Shown piece after piece: positions 24,690 to 33,434 of a DNA stretch of 64,000 nt (position 1 is its first letter; each line of letters begins with the position of its first letter). The notes under the pieces are model-generated. The model had not been told where the DNA came from. It searched no databases and saw only the letters and a list, made by a program, of their open reading frames with translations. A program made the translations under genes and the position numbers. The DNA is taken from the NCBI RefSeq assembly GCF_000384315.1, contig NZ_ARVW01000001.1, positions 372,001 to 436,000 of the forward strand, given 5' to 3'. This DNA is from Amycolatopsis nigrescens CSC17Ta-90 (GTDB taxonomy: Bacteria > Actinomycetota > Actinomycetes > Mycobacteriales > Pseudonocardiaceae).

Positions 24690-24825
24690 TACCGCTCATC
24701 CAGAGGGGCAGAGGGAACGGCCCGAAGAAGCCCCGGCAACCGGCGTCAGCCTGTCATCTCGATTCCGCGAGGTAGCTGGCGAACACGGTGCCAATTCCGG
24801 CCCACGCAGTGGGACAGATGAGGAA
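24690..24825 (+). promoter_or_regulatory. SAM-I (S-box) riboswitch upstream of threonine synthase
   Basis: The S-box core is plain: CTCATCCAGAGGGGCAGAGG, then AAGAAGCCCCGGCAACCGGC, then GGTGCCAATTCC, closed by GATGAG. P1 pairs CTCATC (24695-24700) with GATGAG (24817-24822). The right P1 strand overlaps the ribosome site (GAGGAAAGGA) of the gene starting at 24837, so SAM binding would hide the site and reduce translation directly. CGCGAGG (24766-24772, P3 tip) can pair perfectly with CCTCGCG (24830-24836) right before the ATG, a possible additional switch contact. The aptamer identity is clear; the translational mechanism is inferred. Confidence 0.95.
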
Positions 24826-24836
24826 AGGACCTCGCG

Positions 24837-26105
24837 ATGACTGCAGCCCTCGGCACGACCTCCGCCACCAACCGGACGGTGGACCTCGGCCCCGCGGTGG
24901 AACTGATCTCCAAGGAAGAGGGCCACCGGCAGCCGCTGGCCCCCGAGTTCGTCTCCGCCGAAGACTTCTCCCCGCTCGAGGTGGGCTACGACTTCGGCCG
25001 CGTGCGCCGCGAAGACATCGAAGCCGGTCCGCGGAACATCTGGCGGTACAAGAAGCTGCTTCCGGTGCCCTCCAACGTCGAGGAGATCCCGAACACCGAG
25101 CCGGGCTGTACCCGGCTGGTGCGTGCGGACCGGCTCGCCGCGGCGCTCGGCGTCAAGCGGCTGTGGGTCAAGGACGACACCGGCAACCCCACCCACTCGT
25201 TCAAGGACAGGGTGGTCGCGGTCGCGCTGGCCGCCGCCCGCGAGTTCGGCTTCGAGGTGCTGGCCTGCCCGTCCACCGGCAACCTGGCCAACGCGGTGGC
25301 CGCCGCGGCCGCCCGCGCCGGCTGGCAGTCCGTGGTGCTGATCCCGTCTTCGCTGGAGCGCGCCAAGATTCTGACCACCGCGGTCTACGACGGCGCGCTG
25401 ATCGCGGTGGACGGCAACTACGACGACGTGAACCGGCTGGCCACCCAGCTCGCCGGCGAGCACGAGAACTGGGCGTTCGTGAACGTGAACGTCCGGCCCT
25501 ACTACTCCGAGGGCTCCAAGACGCTGGCCTTCGAGGTCGCCGAGCAGCTCGGCTGGCGGCTGCCGCAGCAGGTCGTGGTGCCGATCGCCTCGGGCTCCCA
25601 GCTGACCAAGGTGGACAAGGGTTTCCGCGAGCTCGGGCAGCTCGGCCTGGTGGACGAGACGCCGTACCGGGTGTTCGGCGCGCAAGCCACCGGCTGCTCC
25701 CCCGTGTCCGCCGCGTTCCGCGCCGGGCACGACGTGGTGCAGCCGGTCAAGCCGGACACCATCGCCCGCTCGCTCGCGATCGGCAACCCGGCCGACGGCC
25801 CGTACGTGCTGGACACCGTCACCCGGACCGGCGGCGCGATCGAGGACGTCACCGACGAAGAGGTGGTCGAGGGCATCCGGCTGCTGGCCAGGACCGAGGG
25901 CATCTTCACCGAGACGGCCGGCGGGGTCACCGTGGCCACCGCGAAGAAGCTCATCGAGACCGGCAAGCTCGACCCGGACGCGGAAACGGTGCTGATGATC
26001 ACCGGCGACGGGCTGAAGACGCTGGACGCGATCGAGAACCACGTCGGCCCGCGCGCGACCGTGCCGCCGTCCGCGGACGCGGTGCGCAAGGTGCTCGAAG
26101 GCTGA
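24837..26105 (+). CDS. thrC: Threonine synthase-family PLP enzyme under SAM control
   Basis: This 422-aa fold-type II PLP enzyme carries the Schiff-base lysine in THSFKDRV, a phosphate-binding PSTGNLANAVAA and a C-terminal GDGLKTLD. It is the long form, with an N-terminal extension (GPAVELISKEEGHRQPLAP ... FVSAEDFSPLEVGYD). The annotated reaction is O-phosphohomoserine to threonine. The SAM riboswitch ties it to methionine/SAM status instead of threonine, so it may divert or compete at the phosphohomoserine branch, or catalyse a sulfur-related beta/gamma replacement. The family is certain, the exact physiological reaction is not. It is not next to hom or thrB, where the classical thrC usually sits. 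Confidence 0.9.
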   Translation: MTAALGTTSATNRTVDLGPAVELISKEEGHRQPLAPEFVSAEDFSPLEVGYDFGRVRREDIEAGPRNIWRYKKLLPVPSNVEEIPNTEPGCTRLVRADRLAAALGVKRLWVKDDTGNPTHSFKDRVVAVALAAAREFGFEVLACPSTGNLANAVAAAAARAGWQSVVLIPSSLERAKILTTAVYDGALIAVDGNYDDVNRLATQLAGEHENWAFVNVNVRPYYSEGSKTLAFEVAEQLGWRLPQQVVVPIASGSQLTKVDKGFRELGQLGLVDETPYRVFGAQATGCSPVSAAFRAGHDVVQPVKPDTIARSLAIGNPADGPYVLDTVTRTGGAIEDVTDEEVVEGIRLLARTEGIFTETAGGVTVATAKKLIETGKLDPDAETVLMITGDGLKTLDAIENHVGPRATVPPSADAVRKVLEG

Positions 26106-26130
26106 CGCGCGAGGAGCCAGGGGCCTGGCG

Positions 26131-26454
26131 TCAGCGGCGGCTCCGGGGCTGATCGCGGTCCAGCGCCGAGCTGGCCCGCTCCCCCAGGTCCGTGAGCAGG
26201 TCCCCGGCCCATTGCAGGAGCCTGGTCGCCCGGTCGCCGAACCGGTCGGCGGAGCGATCCGCCAGCCGAGAGGCGCGCAGGGCGGTCTCGTCGGCGAGCC
26301 GGGCGGCCTGGTCCCCGGCCTCGCCCAGCCTGCTGGCCAGGTTTCCGCTGTGCTGCGCGACCTGCTCTCCCAGCCGCTCACGGCCTTCGTCGAGCACTAC
26401 GTTCAGCTGCCTGACCAGCTGGTACCTGACTCGGGCGAAGAAGGGTTCCGGCAT
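26131..26454 (-). CDS. Helical, charged protein of unknown function
   Basis: This 107-aa product is almost entirely amphipathic helix, with heptad-like Arg/Leu/Ala/Asp repeats (LADETALRASRLADRSADRFGD) resembling apolipoprotein-like or LEA-like sequences. The ATG at 26454 has GAGGAG upstream (spacing about 8). It has no signal peptide or enzymatic motif. It is convergent with thrC. It may associate with membranes or other surfaces, but this is a guess from composition. Confidence 0.68.
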   Translation of the reverse strand: MPEPFFARVRYQLVRQLNVVLDEGRERLGEQVAQHSGNLASRLGEAGDQAARLADETALRASRLADRSADRFGDRATRLLQWAGDLLTDLGERASSALDRDQPRSRR

Positions 26455-26610
26455 GGCGAGTGCTCCTCTGGTACCACGAGAGATCGTTTCCGGACTCGGC
26501 GAGCGGCTCGGAGCGCACCAACGGGCCACCCTGCCTTCCGTGAACGTTACAACGAACATTCACACGATCGAAAGGGGCGGCCGCCGGTCATGGCAGGTCC
26601 GTGCCGTGCC

Positions 26611-27177
26611 TCAGAGTCCGTCGAGGAAGCCCAGTGCCCGCCGCCAGGTGAGGGCGGCTGCCTCCTGGTCGTAGTCGGCCAGGTCCGGGTCGGTGTAGAA
26701 ATGCCCGGCGCCCAGGTAGGTGTGGATCTGCACCTCGGCCCCTGCCTCGGTGGCGCTCTCCTCCCAGGAGATCACCTCCTCGGCCGGGAAGATCTCGTCG
26801 GGCAGCGCGATGTGCAGCTGGACCGGCAGCCCGTCACGCACGATCACGGGCATCTCGGCGGTGCCGTGCAGAAGTAGCACGCCGGCAGTTTCCGGCCGCT
26901 CGGCCAGTAGCGCCGACACCACCCCAGCCCCCATCGAGAAGCCGGCCAGCACGGCGTCGGCGGGCAGTACGCGCACGGACTCGCGGGCCCGCGCCTCGAT
27001 CGCCGCCCAGCCGATGCGATCCGCCAGCGCGAACCCGTCGTGGATGGTGACCGCGGTCTGCCCCGCGTAGAGGTCGGGGGTCACCACCTCGTGCCCGGCC
27101 GCGCGCAGCTGATCGGCGGCGGCCAGCTCTACCGGCCGCAACCCGTAAACCGAGTGGAACAGAACGATGTATGCCAC
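26611..27177 (-). CDS. Dienelactone hydrolase family protein
   Basis: This 188-aa compact alpha/beta hydrolase begins VAYIVLFHSVYGLRP and has the nucleophile elbow GFSMGAG, where Ser replaces the Cys seen in true dienelactone hydrolases, then PDEIFP and the His in GAGHFYTDPD. Such Ser variants are common in actinobacteria and their substrates are unknown. The GTG at 27177 has AGGTGAG upstream. The long frame that continues upstream is non-coding overlap with the methyltransferase gene. Confidence 0.87.
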   Translation of the reverse strand: MAYIVLFHSVYGLRPVELAAADQLRAAGHEVVTPDLYAGQTAVTIHDGFALADRIGWAAIEARARESVRVLPADAVLAGFSMGAGVVSALLAERPETAGVLLLHGTAEMPVIVRDGLPVQLHIALPDEIFPAEEVISWEESATEAGAEVQIHTYLGAGHFYTDPDLADYDQEAAALTWRRALGFLDGL

Positions 27178-27215
27178 CTCACCTATCTTGCCCCTCCTCG
27201 CGGGCGCCGAGCACC

Positions 27216-28259
27216 TCAGGCTGGTACGGCCTCGATCAAGGACAGCCCGGGGTGCGGCGGCAGCGGGGTGGTCCCGGTGATCGTGAGGCCGGAACGCTCG
27301 CACAGCCGGTCGAAGTCCGCCCTGGTGCGCTCCTGTCCACCCGCCAGCACGAGCATGGTCAGATCGCCGAGGTACGGGTTCTGCGCGGGCGTCTCGGCGG
27401 CGACCGTGTCCGGCAGCAGCGGCTCGACGATCAGGACACGGCCGTTCGAGGGCAGCACGGCCCGGCAGTTGCCGAGGATGGTGACCGCGCGGTCGTCCTC
27501 CCAGTCGTGCAGCACGCTCTTGATCAGGTACAGGTCGGCGCCACCGGGCACGGCCTCGAAGAAGTCGCCGGTGACGACCTCGCAGCGTGCGGAGAGTCCG
27601 GCGGCCCGTATCGTGCCCTCCGCCTGCGCCGCACCGTCCGCGTTGTCGAACACCACGCCGGTGAGCTGGGGGTGGCGCCCGAGGATCGCACTGAGCAGCG
27701 TCCCGTCCCCGCCGCCGATGTCGGCGACCTTGGTGAACCGGGTGAAGTCGTAGTGCTCGGGCAGGGCGGCCGCGGTGGCGCGCGTTCCGTTGCTCATGGC
27801 GGCGTTGAACATCTCCGACAGTTCCGGGTGCTCTCCGATGTGGGTGAACACCGGCTTGCCGTGGAGCTCGTCGAAGGCGGGACGGCCGGTTTGCAGGGAG
27901 AATTCCAGCTCCCCCACCGACCGCAGCGTCATCGGATCGATGCCCAGCCGCGCGAGGTCGTGCAGGGAGTCCGGATTTCCCTTGCGCAGCAAAGCACCGA
28001 CGGGGGTAAGGGTGAACCTGCCTGGCGCCGGTTCGGCGCACAGGCCCAAGCTCGCCAAGGCCCGCAGCAGCCGGAGCATCCCCTGCGGAGCGAGGCCGCA
28101 ACGGTCGGCGATATCGCCGGCGGCCACGGGATCGGACCCGAGCCGGTCCGCGACCTCCAGCTTGGCGGCCACCCCCACCACCTGGCTCGCCATCGCACCG
28201 GACAGCAACCGCAGCAGCGTCCGCTGCGCGTCCTCGGTTGCCGCGCTCTTCTGAGTCAT
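27216..28259 (-). CDS. O-methyltransferase of the secondary-metabolism type
   Basis: This 347-aa protein has an N-terminal winged-helix dimerisation domain (MLRLLRALASLGLCAEPAPG) and a C-terminal SAM domain with VADIGGGDGTLLSAIL. The catalytic-type signature LIKSVLHDWEDDRAV carries the His-Asp seen in plant COMT and polyketide O-methyltransferases (DnrK, TcmN type). It would methylate a hydroxyl on an aromatic product. No biosynthetic cluster surrounds it; it is 38 bases upstream of the dienelactone hydrolase gene on the same strand, so the two may form an operon. Confidence 0.92.
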   Translation of the reverse strand: MTQKSAATEDAQRTLLRLLSGAMASQVVGVAAKLEVADRLGSDPVAAGDIADRCGLAPQGMLRLLRALASLGLCAEPAPGRFTLTPVGALLRKGNPDSLHDLARLGIDPMTLRSVGELEFSLQTGRPAFDELHGKPVFTHIGEHPELSEMFNAAMSNGTRATAAALPEHYDFTRFTKVADIGGGDGTLLSAILGRHPQLTGVVFDNADGAAQAEGTIRAAGLSARCEVVTGDFFEAVPGGADLYLIKSVLHDWEDDRAVTILGNCRAVLPSNGRVLIVEPLLPDTVAAETPAQNPYLGDLTMLVLAGGQERTRADFDRLCERSGLTITGTTPLPPHPGLSLIEAVPA

Positions 28260-28512
28260 CGTGTACCTCCCAGTGACGAAATGCCCTCACGCACACCCTG
28301 CATGTTCAAGCCGGGTTGAGATCAAGGGCCGCACGGTTCGACTTCCGGGACGGAGGCGCTGCGGCGGGCCGCGGTTGCGAAACGGCAACAACGGTTAACG
28401 GAAGCCACGGTTCTGCCGAGTACTCGGCTACACGATCCATTTTCCCGGCTCGCACGAAATGCGCGAGCACCTTTTGCGATACCTCCTGACTATCCGATGT
28501 GGTGAAACGAAA

Positions 28513-29004
28513 ATGTCCTCTTTGAATCTCAGAACAGCCGGGCTCGCGGCCGCCGGCCTGGCGACCGCCGCCGTAGGTGTGGGCGCCGGTTTCCTGATCG
28601 GCAAACCGGATCGTCCGGTCACCCCGGTCGCGGCCACCCGTGAAGCACCGGTGACCATCGTCCGGACCGAAACAGCAACCCCGTCGACCGTCACCCTTCC
28701 TGCTCCGCCACCGTCCACCGTCACCCTGCCGCCGTCCACCATCACCCGGCAGCCGCCCACTACCGGCGCCGGGGGCCTGAAGACGAAGATTGCCGACGGC
28801 ACCTTCCTCGTGGGAACCGATATGGAAGCCGGGACCTACAAAACCGACGGCGGCGGTTCGCTGTGCTATTGGGCAAGGCTCAAGGACGACGCCGGCCACA
28901 ACATCATCGCCAACGACCTCACCGAAGGCGGCCCGACCCGTTTCACCGCCAACAAGGGTGAATACGTGAAGGTGTCGAACTGCACCTTCTCCAAGACCAA
29001 GTAA
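28513..29004 (+). CDS. Exported protein with a Pro/Thr linker and a 'GTFLVGTDMEAGTYKT' beta domain
   Basis: This 163-aa protein has an N-terminal hydrophobic segment (about residues 8-28), a spacer of Thr/Val/Pro repeats (STVTLPAPPPSTVTLPPSTI) and a C-terminal beta domain starting DGTFLVGTDMEAGTYKT. Related domains occur in many actinobacterial exported proteins of unknown function. Two Cys in the domain (LCYW, NCTF) could form a disulfide. It is probably surface-anchored by the N-terminal segment. The ATG at 28513 is favoured; an in-frame ATG at 28459 would add 18 residues. Confidence 0.8.
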   Translation: MSSLNLRTAGLAAAGLATAAVGVGAGFLIGKPDRPVTPVAATREAPVTIVRTETATPSTVTLPAPPPSTVTLPPSTITRQPPTTGAGGLKTKIADGTFLVGTDMEAGTYKTDGGGSLCYWARLKDDAGHNIIANDLTEGGPTRFTANKGEYVKVSNCTFSKTK

Positions 29005-29071
29005 CCCGATCAGTTGAACGACCGTAACGCCGGCCCAGTCACACGCGACCTCGTCATGAACCGTGACCCAA

Positions 29072-29098
29072 TGTCAGTTAGGGCAACTGACAGAATTT
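29072..29098 (+). terminator. Intrinsic terminator between the exported protein gene and comEC
   Basis: TGTCAGTT (29072-29079) pairs perfectly with AACTGACA (29085-29092) around a five-base loop, followed by a short T-rich tail (GAATTTTC). It is unusually AT-rich for this genome. Confidence 0.7.
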
Positions 29099-29175
29099 TC
29101 TCCAATCGCGGAGCCACCTGTTGTTTATGAGATACCGGCCACCGCAACCGTCGTGACCTGGGCCCTTCCGGGACG

Positions 29176-31614
29176 CTACCGACCAGCGGACTGCTGGCAC
29201 CGGCAGGGCGCCGGAGGGGCGCGTTGACGGCCGCGGCGGGTGAGGGCGGGGCCCTGGAGGTCGGGCAGGACGGCGGTGTCGCCGTCGGTGTCGGTGCGGG
29301 CCACCAGTGCGCCGGCCGCACCGAGCAGGTCGAGGGCGTGCTTGCTCGGGTGACCGTAGGCGTTGCCCGCGCCCACGCTGATCAGTGCGGCTCGTGGCCG
29401 GATCGCGGAGACGAACTGCGGAAGCGCCGAGCGAGAACCGTGGTGCGGCACTTTCAGGATCTCCGCACGCAGGTCCGCCCCGCCGGCCAGCAGGTCTGCC
29501 TGCGCGGCCAGCTCCACGTCACCGGTGAGCAGCATCCGCCCGGCCGGGGTCTCGGCCCGCAGGACCACCGACGTGTTGTTGATCCCGGTGCCGTCCTGAG
29601 CACTGCCGGACCGGGAGCTGACGTAGCTCGGGCCGAGCACTTCGATGCTCAGTCCCGGCCACTCCATGCGGGTGCCGATCTCCAGTTCCAGCAAGGGCAC
29701 GCCATGACGACCGGCCACTTCGGACACTTGGCGCCAGGCCCAGTCGGGGCTGCGGCCTGGACCGACCGCGATCGCGCCCACCACGCGCCCGTCGAAGGCG
29801 GAGTCCAAGCCGGCGATGTGGTCGGCGTGCAGATGGCTCAGCACCACCAGCGGCACTCGATCCACGTCCAGCCGGTCCAGGCACTCGTCCACCGGGCCTG
29901 GCTCCGGTCCCACGTCCACCACCACCGCGCGTCCCGGCTCCGCGGTGGCCAGTACGGCGGCATCTCCTTGTCCGACATCGCAGGCGACGACCGCCCAGTT
30001 CGGGGGCGGCCACGCCGGGGCGATCACCCGCACCGGGATCAGTACCAGCAGCATTCCGGCCAGCAGCACGGCCAGACCGACCCGCAGCCTCCGGTAGCGC
30101 AGCAGGAAGACCAGCACGGCCGCGACCACCGCCGCCGACAGCCCACCCCACCAGCCACCCGGCCAGGGCAGGTTCGCCCCCGGCACGGCGGCCGCCCGCC
30201 TCGCGACCGTGATCAGCCAGTCCGCCTCCGGACCGGCCAGCCGCATCAGCAGCCCGGCGGCCGCGGGCGACACGACCGCGACCACGGTGGCCAGCACGCC
30301 GAGCACGGTGGCGGGCGCGACCACCGGAGCGGCGAGCACGTTCGCGGCCACCGCGACCAGGCTGAGCCTGCCGGCCATGCCGGCGATCACCGGCGCGGTC
30401 ACCAGGAACGCGGCCGCCGGAACGGCCAGCCCCTCGGCCAGGCCCGGCGGCACACCCCGCCTGGACAGGGCGTCCGCCCAGCGGGGCGCCAAGAGCACCA
30501 GCCCCGCCGTCGCCAGTACGGAGAGCGCGAACCCGAAGCTCGCCGCCATCGCCGGATCGAAGGCGACGAGCACGCAGACCGCCGCGGCCAGCGCAGGCAA
30601 CGCGGACCGCTTGCGCCCCAGCGCCAGCGCGAGCAGCCCGACCGCGCCCATCACCCCCGCACGCAACACGCTCGGTTCGGGCCCGACGAGCACCACGAAC
30701 CCGAGCAGGGCGGCCCCGGCGAGCGCCGCCGACAACCGGGGACCAACCCGGAAAGCCCGCAGCAGCAACAGAACAGCCCCGCAGATGATCACCAGGTTGC
30801 TGCCGGACACGGCCAGCAGGTGCGTCATGCCCGCAGTTTCGAACTCCCGCTCCAGCCGTGGTGAAAGCCTGCTGGTGTCACCCAGTACCAAGCCCGGCAG
30901 CAACCCGGCGGGTTCCTCCGCGAGCACGGATGCGGCTTGCCGCAGGCCTTCGCGCAAGGACGCGGCGGTGTCCTGCCACCACGGCGCCGGCCCGACCTCT
31001 TCCGGCGGGCCACGGACGTAAACCGACGCCGCGGTCAGCTCCGCGGCCCTCGCGGGAGCCAGCGAACCGGAGGTGCTGACCAGCTGCCCCGGCAGCAAGG
31101 CCGACCACCGCTCAAACGGCGCGATCAGCACCACCTTGCCGGTGGATCGCACGGGCACGCCGTCCACCGCCGCCGTCACCACCTCGGCGGCGATCACCAC
31201 CGACCTGGCCCCGGCCTGCTGCCCGGCGTAACCCGCCGCCCGGACCGGTTCCGGCCGTTCCGCGACGCTCACCCGCAAGGTCACCACGTCACCGCGCAAA
31301 GCTGGGACGCGCAGGGGGTCCCGTTCGGCCTGCCAGAGCCGCAGGGCCAGCGGACCGGCTAGCGTCAGCCCGCCGATCAGCAGCGCGAAAGCGGCCGCCA
31401 CCCAGCGCGGCCGGGTGGTGCGCACCCGCCGGAACAGCACCACCGCGGCCAGCGCGGTGACCAGCCCGGTCACCGTCGCCACCCACCATCCGCACAGCAG
31501 GCCCAGCAGGGCGCCGAGCCAGCCGGCGACCGCGACCGGGATCAGCCGGAAATCGTGTCGCACCACCGGTTCCGGCGTCCCGGACACGGTGGGCGACCGC
31601 ACGGAGGCGATCAT
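29176..31614 (-). CDS. comEC: ComEC/Rec2-type DNA uptake channel
   Basis: This 812-aa membrane protein has N-terminal helices, a beta-rich extracytoplasmic region, the multi-helix Competence domain (AGMTHLLAVSGSNLVIICGA) and a C-terminal metallo-beta-lactamase-like domain with VVLSHLHADHIAG. In competent bacteria it moves single-stranded DNA across the membrane. In actinobacteria its role is poorly known. It overlaps comEA (ATGA) and follows it in one operon, as in M. tuberculosis (Rv2415c, comEA). The start at 31614 fits the family; upstream in-frame sequence lies within comEA. Confidence 0.92.
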   Translation of the reverse strand: MIASVRSPTVSGTPEPVVRHDFRLIPVAVAGWLGALLGLLCGWWVATVTGLVTALAAVVLFRRVRTTRPRWVAAAFALLIGGLTLAGPLALRLWQAERDPLRVPALRGDVVTLRVSVAERPEPVRAAGYAGQQAGARSVVIAAEVVTAAVDGVPVRSTGKVVLIAPFERWSALLPGQLVSTSGSLAPARAAELTAASVYVRGPPEEVGPAPWWQDTAASLREGLRQAASVLAEEPAGLLPGLVLGDTSRLSPRLEREFETAGMTHLLAVSGSNLVIICGAVLLLLRAFRVGPRLSAALAGAALLGFVVLVGPEPSVLRAGVMGAVGLLALALGRKRSALPALAAAVCVLVAFDPAMAASFGFALSVLATAGLVLLAPRWADALSRRGVPPGLAEGLAVPAAAFLVTAPVIAGMAGRLSLVAVAANVLAAPVVAPATVLGVLATVVAVVSPAAAGLLMRLAGPEADWLITVARRAAAVPGANLPWPGGWWGGLSAAVVAAVLVFLLRYRRLRVGLAVLLAGMLLVLIPVRVIAPAWPPPNWAVVACDVGQGDAAVLATAEPGRAVVVDVGPEPGPVDECLDRLDVDRVPLVVLSHLHADHIAGLDSAFDGRVVGAIAVGPGRSPDWAWRQVSEVAGRHGVPLLELEIGTRMEWPGLSIEVLGPSYVSSRSGSAQDGTGINNTSVVLRAETPAGRMLLTGDVELAAQADLLAGGADLRAEILKVPHHGSRSALPQFVSAIRPRAALISVGAGNAYGHPSKHALDLLGAAGALVARTDTDGDTAVLPDLQGPALTRRGRQRAPPAPCRCQQSAGR

Positions 31615-32408
31615 GACACCCGCACCTGTTCCCGCAGTTTCGAGAAACGCGTTTCGCCGATCCCGTCGACGTCGCGGAGTTGTTCCACCGAAGCGAAACC
31701 GCCGTGCTGCGCGCGCCAGTCCACGATCCGTTGCGCAGTGACCGCGCCGATCCCCGGCAGGGTGTCCAGTTGGGCGACGGTGGCCGTGTTGAGGTCGATC
31801 TTCCCGGCCGGACCGGCGCCCGCACCCGATTGGGCGGCGCCGCCGGGCAGCGCGTCCGGCGGCGCCGGCACCCCCACCGCGACCTGCTCGCCGTCGGCGA
31901 CTCGACGGGCGAGGTTCAAGGTGGTCAGATCGGTACCCGGGGTCGCGCCGCCGGCGGCACGGACGGCGTCCGCCACCCTGGCTCCGGCGGGGACGGTGAC
32001 CAGGCCGGGCGAGGACACCTTGCCGACGACGCTGACCACCAGTGGACCGGCGGGTGCCTTGTCCACCGCGGCCGCGGGTGCCGTGTCCGCGCGCGCCACG
32101 GGCAGCGGCGGCGGCCGTTCCGGTGCTGGTGATCCGCCGAGCAGCAGGATCGTGGTGGTCACCAGGACCACCACGCCGGCCAGTACGGCGAGCACGGCAA
32201 GCCGCCGCCGGACCGCGGGTGCTGCACCGGTGAGCCCGGCGGGCAGCCATCGGCTCATCAGTCTGCCCACGGCTCCGCTGGGCGGAACGGGCCGGGGAGG
32301 CGGCGGTGGCGCACCGGACCTGGCCGCTTCGGCCAGCTGGGTGAGCCGGTCGTGGGGTGGCGCGCCCCGTGAGCCGGGGTCGGATTCGGGGGCTGGGCTT
32401 TCGAACAC
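31611..32408 (-). CDS. comEA: ComEA-type helix-hairpin-helix DNA-binding protein
   Basis: This 265-aa protein has a Pro-rich cytoplasmic N-terminus, one membrane helix (about residues 70-92), a SLBB domain (GPLVVSVVGKVSSPGLVTVPAG) and two C-terminal helix-hairpin-helix motifs starting KIDLNTATVAQLDTLPGIG. It would bind double-stranded DNA outside the membrane and hand it to ComEC, whose start overlaps its stop. Confidence 0.93.
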   Translation of the reverse strand: MFESPAPESDPGSRGAPPHDRLTQLAEAARSGAPPPPPRPVPPSGAVGRLMSRWLPAGLTGAAPAVRRRLAVLAVLAGVVVLVTTTILLLGGSPAPERPPPLPVARADTAPAAAVDKAPAGPLVVSVVGKVSSPGLVTVPAGARVADAVRAAGGATPGTDLTTLNLARRVADGEQVAVGVPAPPDALPGGAAQSGAGAGPAGKIDLNTATVAQLDTLPGIGAVTAQRIVDWRAQHGGFASVEQLRDVDGIGETRFSKLREQVRVS

Positions 32409-32554
32409 GCATTCGACGCTAGGCCGGTGGGGGCGCGGTGGGCAGTGGAGATTTCGCCCGCTGTGGATAACCCGGGTGCTGTGGACAGGCCGGCCCGGAC
32501 GGGCTGGATCGGGCCGTTCTTGTCGCCGCCTTGTGCGATGCTGGCCGGTTCGGG

Positions 32555-33421
32555 CTAGCGACCCCCTGCGGTCCCGGAACTCCGGCGCTGCACCACCACC
32601 CCGAGCACCCCCGGCCCGGTATGCGCCCCGATCACGGCGCCGATCTCCGAGATCACACAGCCGGCCGAGCCGGGCAGCCGTTCCTCCAGCCGGTTCGCCA
32701 GCTCCACCGCGCGCTCCGGCGAGGCGAGGTGGTGCACGGCCAGTTCGACCCGGTGCTCACCGGCGGCCTGACCGGCCAGTTCGACCAGCCTGGCCATCGC
32801 CCGGTTCATCGTGCGCACCTTCTCCAACGGCCTGATCTGGCCGTCTTCCATGTGCAGCAACGGTTTGACCGCGAGCGCGGTGCCGAACAACGCCGCCGCC
32901 GGACCGATCCGGCCACCACGGCGCAGGTGTTCGAGCGTCTCCACCACGAACAAGGTCTCCGAGTTCGCCGCGGCGGCGACCGCGGCCGCTTCGACCTCCG
33001 CCGGGGAGCCGCCCTCGGCGGCTTTCGCGGCCGCGTGCAGGGCCGCGAAACCGAGCCCCATCGCGGTGCTCCGGGAATCCACCACCCGCACCAGGTCCGG
33101 CCCGACCTCCTGCGCGGCCAGCACCGCGGACTCCCAGGTTCCGGAGAGCTCGCTGGACAGGTGCACCGAAACCACGGCGTCCGCGCCCGTCCGCAGCGCC
33201 CCGCGGAACGTCTCGGCGAACTCTTGCGGCGTCGGCCTGGCCGTGGTCACGATCCGACGGCGGCCGAGCGCCTCGGCCAGCGCGGCCGGGCCGACGTCCA
33301 CCCCGTCCAGCGCGGACACCCCGTCGATCAGGACGTGCAGCGGTACCACCCGGATCTCGTGCCGGTCGGCGAAGCCCTCCGGCAGGTGGGCGGTGGAGTC
33401 CGTGATGACTGCGACCGGCAC
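32555..33421 (-). CDS. DegV family fatty-acid-binding protein
   Basis: This 288-aa protein starts VAVITDSTAHLPEG and contains RPTPQEFAETF and VVSVHLSSELSGTWESA, the two segments that hold the fatty-acid head group in DegV proteins; such proteins (FakB) present fatty acids to a kinase in Firmicutes. VDSRSTAMGLGF follows. The neighbour octT handles octanoyl groups, which makes a lipid role interesting but not proven. The start looks leaderless (box at 33429-33434). The corresponding M. tuberculosis gene is Rv2417c. Confidence 0.92.
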   Translation of the reverse strand: MPVAVITDSTAHLPEGFADRHEIRVVPLHVLIDGVSALDGVDVGPAALAEALGRRRIVTTARPTPQEFAETFRGALRTGADAVVSVHLSSELSGTWESAVLAAQEVGPDLVRVVDSRSTAMGLGFAALHAAAKAAEGGSPAEVEAAAVAAAANSETLFVVETLEHLRRGGRIGPAAALFGTALAVKPLLHMEDGQIRPLEKVRTMNRAMARLVELAGQAAGEHRVELAVHHLASPERAVELANRLEERLPGSAGCVISEIGAVIGAHTGPGVLGVVVQRRSSGTAGGR

Positions 33422-33428
33422 GCCCGCC

Positions 33429-33434
33429 AGCCTA
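33429..33434 (-). promoter_or_regulatory. -10 box of a leaderless-type start (degV) inside the octT stop
   Basis: On the minus strand TAGGCT lies 7 bases before the GTG at 33421. The first three bases of the box are the TAG stop codon of octT, so the termination codon doubles as a promoter element. Confidence 0.4.

Noticed and set aside
32461..32488. DnaA-box-like sequences (TGTGGATAA and TGTGGACAG) upstream of comEA
   Set aside because: Only two boxes, no cluster, no dnaA/dnaN/gyr genes nearby. Not enough for an origin.
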